From Arenicola marina (Eukaryota > Annelida > Polychaeta > Arenicolidae): a stretch of 64,000 nt of DNA. Each line of letters opens with the position of its first letter. The stretch's first letter is position 1. Under the pieces are notes generated by a model. That model did not search any database. It was not told where the DNA came from and saw only the letters and a list, made by a program, of their open reading frames with translations. Shown here one piece after another: positions 55,781 through 64,000 of this stretch. The stretch covers positions 18,173,574 to 18,237,573 of the forward strand of contig OZ025248.1 of assembly GCA_964019135.1 (NCBI GenBank), read 5' to 3'. The translations under genes and the position numbers were made by a program.

Positions 55781-57430
55781 AGCTTATTTTGTACAATCAA
55801 TGCAAGCCAGAACACGATACCATTGGCGCAGGCATGGATCAAGTAATTTAATGGTATAAACTGATGGCCCTATGCAAGCTAACAAAAGCACGAAGCATTC
55901 CCAGTTGGGATGTTTGCCTGTTACGACTGATAAACCTAGTTTAGACATCCCCGTTTGAGTGCAAAGCGGCGTCCAGAAGGAAGAAGTTCCTCGAGAAGGT
56001 GGCACGGTTAATACGGTTAGACGACGCCAGGAGCGTGACACCATTGGGGTGTCTGCTGCACTTGTTCTAGGCGTCCTTCGCTATCAGTCGCTCATTTTCT
56101 GAAACCATGGTCAGCTCATCAATTGTCGGTGAAACAATGGTCCATAAAATATACATAACGTGTCTGCGGTGTTCCTTTATTAAATCATTATTAAGTCATA
56201 AATCACCATCAACTAGTCATTTCCATTACCATCAGCTTCCAAATGCGGCAATGCGACATTCATGCGGTTCATAAAGATCTCAAGCCGGTTGTAAAACGTG
56301 GTTAATGCCCTTTGTTTCGTCCTTTTAGTACACCGTCCTGCCTCAACCTCTTTACTTTTTCATTCCACGTCACTTTGGAGGAGAGGTAAAGATCGATCCA
56401 TGATTTTTTCCGAAAACGAGGTTCCGATATTTGGACCGAAATGGCCCACTATTTAAGGGGTAAATGGATCTGAAGACGACGGGGATTGGGAGTAGGGGAA
56501 GGGGTCCCTCCACCTGTCCTGACGTAAAGTCGGCCGCCTGTACAATACGGAGGCCGAATGTCTGCCAAGATGTGTGCCATTCGCTTCCGGTATTTTATGT
56601 CCTTGGAGAAACGTGCGCCGCATGTGGCTGTTTGGGTTCATCGACGGGAAAAGGGGCGGGAAATCGAGTAACACAGGAGGAAGGAGTCGACGAATAGTTG
56701 GTAAACTTGTAGTTAATGATCTGTGGGATGGGCTATGTGGTACACTCGGAGTGGCAAACTCCCAGGGTTGTATCTGTTGTGCCACTATTAAACATGATAA
56801 CTAGGTCATAGTTCATATTTAATCGTATTTCACTATATCTTGGGTTTTACCGCAGACTAACCATCGTCATTGCTATCACGGATACCTGCTGAGTTTAAAT
56901 GCTTTTTGTCATTTATATCTCCAACTATACCTTTTCTGCCCACGCTTCCGTGTTAATTAATATTCGGAAAGTCCAACTATTAATTACTAGTTGCATCACC
57001 AGTTACTAGTTTAGGGAATTAATTCTTGTTTTGAACGAGGTCTTAGGTGATTCGAAATTTGAAAAAAGGTCAGCGCCAAACGTTCTTTTATTGTCGCGGG
57101 TGGGAACGCACAAAAAATTCTGAAGCTACAAGCTAATATATCTCCATATAGCATGCCATATTTTTCTGTTAATAGAGATCAGTTGGAAGCCAGGGTGGCT
57201 GCAATGACTGCCTGGTCTTAATGGGAGTCTCACGACCAAAGCGTTGCTCCGTCATAAAAGTCCGTCATAAAATGCAACCTTCTTGTCAACCTACAAATAC
57301 ATGTATTCTGACACTGACTCTGAAATGCTAGTTATGTGAAGGACCAAACCAATATCTTGGCTCGGCATATGTCCCGTGTCACATGGTACTTGTAATGACA
57401 CGTGGTGGTATGCAGCAGTAAGCTTAATTA
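55780..57430 (-). repeat. Module E, inverted unit, first part
   Basis: Reverse complement of 18380-19300 and of 33900-34660. It carries a 240-bp repeat (56460-56690) like unit 2. The frame shared by units 2 and 3 is interrupted here. Confidence 0.7.
56460..56690 (-). repeat. Dispersed 240-bp repeat, copy 5 (inverted)
   Basis: Plus strand reads CCACCTGTCCTGACGTAAAG, then GCCAAGATGTGTGCCATTCG, then GGGGCGGGAAATCG. Closest to copy 3 at 18470. Confidence 0.65.
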
Positions 57431-58330
57431 AAGCACATGGTCATATAATTATCATGTATATTAATTTTAATGCAAAATTCGAAATTCTAAGGTAACGATT
57501 TCAACAGCATGATTCCAATTAAACAATATTACATATATTTGCCGTCCCGGGAAAATTCTGGCAGGCGCGTGTTTCGGGTAATGGTAGCTCGCTCTGCCCT
57601 GCATAGCACACAAAAGGCGAGTACTGATTCTTAGCTGCATTACTTTCAACTGTTTATCATAGGTTAACAGGGTGTTTTCTAAACACAAAATACCATTTTA
57701 AGAACGAGCATAAAAGCCGGCAAAACATCCGATATAAATACCAACCGGCTAATGCAATGACTTTCACTACGCTGTGGCCTGTGCGTGCAAGCATGAAAGC
57801 GGTCAAATTCCCGGTTTGCTGATGTCCTTCAGTGCCGAAATAATAATTGTTCTGGCGTTTACATTGTCTAGATATATTAAAAATCTAATTTGCGGAATAT
57901 ATATTGTGCAGAATATATAACTTGATGCCTCATGTGTACCGATTAAAACTGCACCGATATAAAGCGACGATATGGACCGCTTTGCACTGTCTTTTCAATG
58001 CTAATCTGAGTGACTAGGGCCTTGTTGCGTAGCAACCAGATATGTCGAACTGAGAGACTAGCAGACACGATGTTTTTTGTTCAGTGAAATGCAAGCTGTG
58101 ACTCAATTGTATCATATAATATTTACAGGAAAGTTTATATGGACATCTTATGTGTTTGTTCTGTGAATCACAACCCTAAAACCAACCTACCGCAGGCAGA
58201 AGAAACGTTGAAGCCGTGTACCTGAACCAACTCCATACGCATGCATGGTCAATGCGGGAATCGGTTTTCCAACCCGAAATATACAGTGTCTATTTTTGAA
58301 GATAGATGCCGCCAGGGGAATCTGGAACGG
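57430..58330. other. AT-rich stretch without counterpart
   Basis: About 900 bases between two parts of module E that are only about 120 bases apart in unit 3. This is an insertion here or a deletion there. I saw no coding frame with a known motif and no clear terminal repeats. Confidence 0.35.
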
Positions 58331-58590
58331 TCTATTGCTTATTACTACCTGCCCACTTCTTATATATAATGTAGGAAATGTAGTAAAATCACCAGTGTAA
58401 ATGTCCTATCATTTCTGCCAGTAAAAATGTCTTCCAATGATACTTAATTACTTAAAATGACAGTATCTCATAACGTTCTAATACGCATACACTCAAAGAG
58501 TAAATGAGAACTATTTCCTTTTCCCCCACAATAATCTCAGTCATCCAGTTTACCTTAGCTTGTCAGCAGTGTTTTCATTTATGTAACTCG
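58330..58590 (-). repeat. Module E, inverted unit, end of the inverted block
   Basis: Reverse complement of 33560-33780 (AAAATGACAGTATCTCATAA; GTCAGCAGTGTTTTCATTT). This is the last stretch I can align to the inverted unit, so the block ends near 58590. Confidence 0.65.
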
Positions 58591-58599
58591 CTACGAATT

Positions 58600-59060
58600 C
58601 TTAATGATACGCTGGCTCGCCCGCAGCTTGTTCCCTGGCAATGAAACAGAACACAGTGTATACAATCGGAAAGGGCAAATTTATTGCCGAGTGAGAAAGA
58701 CACTACATGACATGCAAATTGTCAAATTCATTAAATACAAGTGGCGGCACACTTCGCAATTAACTGGCAGCACACTTCGCCAGTAATTGGCGGAACTAAA
58801 GCTTGAGTTATCACGTACTAAAATTTCAATTGAGCTGATTGCTCTGATCGTTTAGCCAGGGACGGTGAGGGGACATTTAATTAAAAGCTGGGGGTATCAA
58901 AAGTATGATAACATTTACAAACGGTCATCCATACAATTAAATATTCAGTTCTTTTAATCAAACAATTATACATCAGCTTATGACGAGAGTTCATAAATAT
59001 AAGTTTTGTATCAATTTCATAATTCATTGCGTAGTGAATAAAACAGAAATTTGAACACGT
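58600..59060 (+). mobile_element. Element X remnant, copy 3
   Basis: Begins with GGCTCGCCCGCAGCTTGTTC like the left end of X, then a short AAATTTATTGCCGAGT stretch and, after an internal deletion, GGGACGGTGAGGGGACA (58858). It lies exactly at the end of the inverted block. Confidence 0.55.
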
Positions 59061-59089
59061 ATTATAGCGGAGGGGGTGGGGAGGAGGAG

Positions 59090-59270
59090 GTAACCATCGT
59101 CGGCATCTGTTGTGCGCATGATTGACTGGGTAGAATCTTCTTGCCGTCAGCCATTTAAGTAAAGGTTAATTTAGGGCGTGATGGTGTGTGTGACGGGGGG
59201 GGGCGCCTTTCCCTGACTGACTGACCTTTCACTGACACTACCTGGTGTTTGTCCTTTAGTGTAGCGTTTT
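59090..59270. other. Short unmatched stretch
   Basis: GC-rich sequence with a seven-base G run near 59200 and a CTGACTGACTGACC stretch. Nothing else seen. Confidence 0.3.
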
Positions 59271-59279
59271 CCCTTTGAC

Positions 59280-59770
59280 CTACGACGACGTCAGTAGATA
59301 GTAGGCAGCGTATCCTGCCGATCGACGAGAGGCGGCTGTGACAGGACTGGGTAGAGGGGCTGCATCAGCCAAGTACTGTAGAGAGATTATCACAGTCTGG
59401 AATAGGAATGTCGGCGAGGATGCGATACAAACAGGAAAGATATGAGGGGGCGACTCAGCGAAACCACAGTTACCATCCAATACGCTGTCTTCTGCAGGAC
59501 AAGGAACCAGCTACACGTGGACGGGGGACTCATTACGCAGGAGACCATCAAGCCGCAAGATGTTTCACGTGGCTTGCCATGGTGACGCCACCCAGTCGTT
59601 ATGAATGCTGCAATTGGAAAAGATTGGATATCAGTAAAACGCGCGCTGAGGTGGTTCTTCCGCCGTAACATCACGTCCGGTATTGACTGCAATGGACATG
59701 AAAGAATGTGGAAAGGCCAGCAAGGATATTAATAAAAACGTCTACTACTTGGCAAGGGTTGAAGGAGCTC
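59280..59770 (+). repeat. Old diverged inverted-repeat arm
   Basis: Resembles the plus-strand form of the right arm at 20500-20800 but is clearly more diverged: ACAAGGAACCAGCTACACGT, TTTCACGTGGCTTGCCATGG, GACTGCAATGGACATGAAAG and AGGATATTAATAAAAACG line up in order. The CRE position reads TGACGCCA. It suggests an older generation of the same repeat. Confidence 0.5.
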
Positions 59771-59779
59771 CCCTTCCAT

Positions 59780-60460
59780 ATGAATACACAATGATGTGGA
59801 ACTGACAACGGCCTGCAGCAGTATTTTCTTCACTTTTCTTCTCATGTTCTACATCGTAAGCGGCCTCATGAAGCGCCGCTGAAACATTGCTCGTTCATCA
59901 ATCTGAAACTCGGCATCCCATAATTGATTATTCTTTAAAAAAATCCCCATTAACAAGCCATTTCCACCACCAGTGATCACAGATTCATCTTGTAAACATG
60001 TAACGTTCGTACTCTCTGTGTAGATTTCCAGCCAGTTGTTTTTATAATGGCCAATGTACCGTGGGGAAGTTTAATGGCTTTCCCGCCTAGTAATCGTTTG
60101 ATGTGATGTGTGTGGGTTGAGAAGAAGCAGAATTTGGGTGTAATGATTTTTTACAATAAAAAGTTCGGGCTGTTTGGGTAGATACTGCCACGTGTTTATG
60201 GGATAAATAGGTGTGGAAACTGGGGGATCGAAGGCGGGAATGGGGATCTGACCTCCACCTGCCGTGACGAGAAGTCGGCCGCCTTCCCGGCTGGGGGCTT
60301 GTAAAATACGGAGACTGAATGCCTACCAAGATGTGTGCCATTCGTTTTGCTTATTTTATGTCCCTGGAGGAACGTGCGCCGCATGAGGCTGCTTGGTGTC
60401 ATCGAGCAGACGATCGACGCGACCGATGGCGGGAAATCCTGCCTCATACAGTGTGGAAGT
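59780..60460 (-). repeat. Old diverged module E copy (inverted)
   Basis: Weakly but co-linearly similar to the reverse of 18480-19100, including a 240-bp-family copy at 60230-60450. On the minus strand the frame shared by module E copies is open for about 60 codons near 59880-60060 (WLEIYTESTNVTCLQDESVI). Order relative to the arm differs from the main units, so it was rearranged. Confidence 0.5.
60230..60450 (-). repeat. Dispersed 240-bp repeat, copy 6 (inverted)
   Basis: Plus strand reads CCACCTGCCGTGACGAGAAG, then CCTACCAAGATGTGTGCCAT, then GATGGCGGGAAATCC. Confidence 0.6.
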
Positions 60461-60630
60461 CAATCCATCTTCCTGTTGCTAATTAACCAACCATATTAAC
60501 GGTCTGTCGGCCATGATATGTTTGAACACTACAGGAGTATTGGTCCCGTCACCTTATTCTGAACCTTAACCATTAAGCGTAACGTATACGTCATCTGAAC
60601 GTCTTCATCGGTGCTTCATTCAAATACATA

Positions 60631-61795
60631 ATAATTCTGATTAATCAGAATTTGCTTTATGGCTGCGCGGATAATCATTGGAGTACTACATTATGGGAAT
60701 ACGTGTTGGTATCACCCTTACCCGATGGTTAGGAGAACGAATGGACTCGTCCAAGTGTAATCCCCCTGACAACGCGGATTGTTTACCGATTAGCGTCAAC
60801 CGCGAGACGATGTAGCGGCAGTTTACACGGTTCACTTGATTCTCAACCAACCACCAACGAAATAAACCACTTCCTCCACGTCGCCTCCAATTTGCATCGA
60901 CGCGAGTCAACAGGGTCTGAGCATAATGTCATGAAATTTCTGCTGATAATTGGTCATTAAGTTTAGCAATAATAATACAGTATGTAACTAGATGAGACGT
61001 GCTTACGAGCCATTTAAATATCGTATATAATCAGTGTATCATTAAGCCGTATTGTTATTAGTATTACAGCATATAATATGCGCGTGGATAATTTCAGAAT
61101 TGTCTGCTGAGAGGAGTTATTAGCTTTTATAATATAAAACATGTTGAAATGACCCGTATTTTCGAGGCATTTATATATCGTAAATAATGATCTTTATATC
61201 ACGTCTTATTGTAATTCGTATCTCGGCATATGTATTTGGATAATTTCAGAAATATCTACTGAACTAAGTTATTAAGTTTAAAGAAATAATTCATAGTAAA
61301 CTATGATGATACCTAGATCAGTGATTTCCATATTTGTACGATGCGCTTGTCCCCTCACCGTCCCTGCTATGTATGAAGGCAACATTATTTTCATATAGCC
61401 TTTCATAAATATCCATAGTGGACTGCATAATGTGGTATATCTATATATATATATCAATAACTATCCATTATTATTTGCCTGTCTAACATCTGATTGTCAC
61501 AGATGTGTATTACATTTAATTCTCAGTGGCAATTTGTTTGCCACTACATTTGTCATTAGCGTCATTAGCATTAGCGCCTCACCATTTTGCTTGGCGATAT
61601 GTTTTCCGCCAAATGTTTTTTTCATTTGCGATGTGGTTTTTCAGCCACTGATAATCTTGAACCTTGTATTCTCGGCAATAAAGTTTCCCTATCCAACTAC
61701 TTACGTAACTCTTTGTGTTATTATATTACAATACAGGGAACGAGCTGCGGGCGAGCCAGCTATATCACCCTTTCGTAGCGAGACATAAATATCTG
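60631..61795 (-). mobile_element. Element X, copy 2 (inverted)
   Basis: Reverse complement of 49260-50532 over nearly its full length. The palindrome is at 60633-60652 and GAGCTGCGGGCGAGCCAGC at the other end near 61743. It lacks the 33-bp array. Surrounding sequence differs from copy 1, so X is mobile or was carried by separate events. Confidence 0.75.
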
Positions 61796-61799
61796 TGTG

Positions 61800-62130
61800 A
61801 CACCTTAATTCCACACCGCCCCCCGGCGACCACCTTTTCAGACGCTTCACATAATAGTGACCGTTAATTATGTAGCGGCGGCACGCACGATGTTGATCGC
61901 TTAGGTTTATATTCTTGATAGTGTTTCTGTAATAAATCGTCATTACGTCGACGCTTCTCTTAACCAATGGCCACAGATTTGTCATCTCGGATCCACGCAC
62001 GGTCACGCACATCGCAGGGATATCAACGGCGTTTTTAACTCTTGTTGGTCTGGGGCTTTTTAAGATTCAAGCCACTCGAGCCCAGAACGATACCGTGTTT
62101 TCGTCACATGATTTGCCCTTTAGCAATGGA
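61800..62130. other. No recognised content
   Basis: About 330 bases without a match in the window. A short minus frame extends in from element X. Nothing supported. Confidence 0.4.
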
Positions 62131-62400
62131 GGGTAAAGGGAAAGGGACAGCAGGGTAGGGGGGTGAAGGGGAAGGGTGGAATGGCAGCGGAAGGGGGTCT
62201 TGCCACCTGGTCTGACGTAAAGTGGCCGTTTACCCGGTCGGGGGCTTGTAAAACACGAACAAGGGATGCCTTCCAAGATGTGAGCCATTCGTTTCTGGTA
62301 TTTTATGGCCGGGAAGCGACGTGCGCGGCATATAGTCTGTGTGAGGTCATCAGGCAGACGATCGACAGGAAAGGGCGGGAAATCCAAGTTCGTAGATATC
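62130..62400 (-). repeat. Dispersed 240-bp repeat, copy 7 (inverted)
   Basis: Plus strand reads CTTGCCACCTGGTCTGACGT, then AGTGGCCGTTTACCCGGTCG, then AAGGGATGCCTTCCAAGATG, and ends GGGCGGGAAATCC. Preceded by a GGTAGGGGGGT stretch also seen at 44504. Closest to copy 4. Confidence 0.65.
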
Positions 62401-62726
62401 GTTCGACTACCTTGCGGTTAATGGTCTTATAGAGTAACGAGTTGAATAATCGACTATGCATATTAAAGAGATTGACGACATATGAACTAACTATTTAATG
62501 ATCAGCATCGCTATCACTGGCCCAATGAATTGTTCCTATTTGACTGTAACGTGCAGAAATAAGGCCTTTATGGCAGCTCACTGGCATCGGTTGCAGGACA
62601 TGATGCCGGCGACAGGAAATTAAGTGAATTAGTGTCTGAGGACGCTCTTGTGCGCACTAGGGCTAACCTGGGCCGATGAACTTTCAGGGGGGATGAAGGA
62701 TGAATGGATGAAACCAGTTACGCCTT
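62400..62726. other. No recognised content
   Basis: About 330 bases with no match in the window, no long frame and no tandem structure. Confidence 0.4.
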
Positions 62727-62948
62727 CTGTCTAGTGCGCTAACCATAACCCCAGCAACTCCCCCGGTCTAGGGCTCTAAGCAGTACACCAGGGAGGTCCC
62801 CGGTCTAGGGGGCTAACCACTACACCAGGGAGGCCCCCGGTCTAGTGCGCTAACTACTACACCAGTGAGGTCCCCGGTCTAGGGCACTAAGCACTACACC
62901 ACGGTGGCCCCCGGTCTAGGGCGCTAACGACTACGTCAGTTTACCAAC
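62727..62948 (-). repeat. Six-copy 37-bp array resembling a tRNA 5' half
   Basis: Copies begin at 62727, 62764, 62801, 62838, 62875 and 62912, exactly 37 bases apart. On the minus strand each unit contains a close version of TGGTGTAGTGGTTAGCGC, a textbook RNA polymerase III A box with D-arm, followed by CCTAGACCGGGG. The third unit is nearest the consensus and the outer two are most diverged. No B box follows. It could be the expanded head of a tRNA-derived SINE. Confidence 0.8.
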
Positions 62949-62949
62949 T

Positions 62950-63125
62950 ATTGCTCTATAAAAACCCACATTGTTCCGCCGCAATTTACGAGCCCCCATA
63001 AACATGGCTAATTCGCATGTGACTTTTTTGTACCACGTGGTATCCGGCACGCACATGTGGACCCCGTGTTCCCCGGGCCACGCGGATGGCGAGTAGCAAA
63101 CGTTTTCTCTATTCGGTGGGTACTA
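62950..63125. other. No recognised content
   Basis: A short GC-rich stretch with two E-box CACGTG-like sites (63036, 63045-63056). Nothing else seen. Confidence 0.3.
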
Positions 63126-63129
63126 TTAT

Positions 63130-63400
63130 GACCGTAAGTCTCGTTAGCAGTCTCGTCAAGTCTCTCACACGTCGCGCGAGATTTTCGTCCCGAGATAATT
63201 GGCTAAATGCGACATCCGGGTCCCTCGTTACATCGCCGTGAGTGACGGTGAGTAAGTTATGTATGGATCCAGGCGAGTTGTCATGCTATCCGGTACTTAA
63301 CACTTCCCCTTCACGGAGCTTCGCTGCGAGACGCTGTGTGGATAACGCCGCTCTTCATTCTAAATTAAAATGCCACTAAGATACTACTGTTAATGACATT
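63130..63400 (-). repeat. Old diverged module A fragment (inverted)
   Basis: Resembles 45190-45420: GTTAGCAGTCTCGTCAAG against GTTAGTAGTCTCGTGAAA, GAGATAATTGGC against GATAATTGAG, and GTCATGCTATCCGGTACTTA against GTCATGCTATCTGGTACTTG. A further sign of an older generation of the macro-unit at the right edge. Confidence 0.5.
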
Positions 63401-64000
63401 AATTATAACAGAGCCATTACAAATAGGGGAGGAAAATAACCATGGAGTATGTATATATTTATATTTAAACGAAAACATAACAGTGGCTTAACCACTGGAT
63501 GGAATGGACTTCAACCACAGGATGAGTACATTTCCGTTATGAGATTTGCTGAAAAATCTCATGTCTTCAAAATGTTAAGAAAGATATTATTATAACAAGT
63601 AATATATTAATATATATAACTTAGTAATATTAATGAAGGTGCTCAAAGAAGAAATACCTAAAAAGTAAGCGCACTTCAAGCATGTTTATACTGCACTGGC
63701 TAGGACAATACCTAATACTTTCAACTGGTTTCCCAGTTCCAGCCAAGTTCAGGCCGACGGTTTTATAGTCCAAGCGCCCAACGACTTATATTTATGTTTT
63801 CGAGTCCACGAGTTTCTTGGTTCTATTGTAAAGTAAAACTATATATAATGGCACTGTGCCGGGGATACCATCGCCAGGTCGCGGGCCGTTGTGGGTAATG
63901 TCTTCCTAGAAATTAAAACACACTTGCACAGGACACAATGTGTGTGTCAGCAATAACATGGCCCCCACCGGGCCGACCAACAGAGGCCGCGACGTACCTG
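63400..64000. other. AT-rich edge, no recognised content
   Basis: AT-rich to about 63720 (TATTAATATATATAAC near 63605), then mixed composition. No match in the window, no long frame and no RNA gene recognised. Confidence 0.4.

Overview
This is animal-type nuclear DNA: it holds non-LTR retrotransposon remnants of two clades, a Mag-like Ty3/gypsy element, tRNA-like repeats and many minisatellites. I found no intact host gene, no rRNA gene, no operon structure and no CRISPR array. The transposon mix suits a marine invertebrate, but the sequence alone does not fix the phylum.

The dominant feature is a macro-repeat. One ordered set of modules, which I letter A to R, recurs through the window. Unit 1 starts at base 1 and ends at about 12.85 kb. 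Unit 2 runs from about 12.85 to 31.7 kb. Unit 3 runs from about 31.7 to 40.1 kb and lacks almost all of module A. From about 40.2 to 58.6 kb the same modules run backwards in reversed order, so 40.1-40.3 kb is the centre of a giant imperfect palindrome. Older, more diverged pieces of the same modules lie at 59.1-60.5 and 63.1-63.4 kb. Module order on the forward strand is A, B (left arm of a long inverted repeat), C/D, E, F, G (right arm, reverse complement of B), H, I (GCC-rich tract), J, K (27-bp minisatellite), L, M, N, O (37-bp minisatellite), P, Q (9-bp repeat), R (38-bp minisatellite), then A again. Individual units carry internal deletions and private insertions.

Insertions that interrupt single units: a truncated L1/Tx1-like LINE at 5.2-7.4 kb (minus strand), a LINE 3' end at 19.6-20.15 kb (minus), a Mag-like Ty3/gypsy element with identical short LTRs at 21.06-26.06 kb, a compound insert of a 41-bp minisatellite plus a LINE fragment at 36.09-37.25 kb, an L1/Tx1-like LINE at 42.03-44.46 kb (plus), and an unclassified 1.2-1.3 kb element X at 49.26-50.53 kb. 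X has a second copy at 60.63-61.80 kb and a remnant at 58.6-59.05 kb. Because the other units keep the uninterrupted site, several insertions can be placed after the unit duplications.

The most unusual points are the macro-unit array with its inversion, the 0.5-kb inverted-repeat arms that usually keep a perfect cAMP-response-element palindrome, repeated birth of minisatellites from single-copy ancestors, and an array of six exact 37-bp periods resembling the 5' half of a tRNA at 62.73-62.95 kb. Module boundaries were read by eye and are good to a few tens of bases. Percent identities were not computed.
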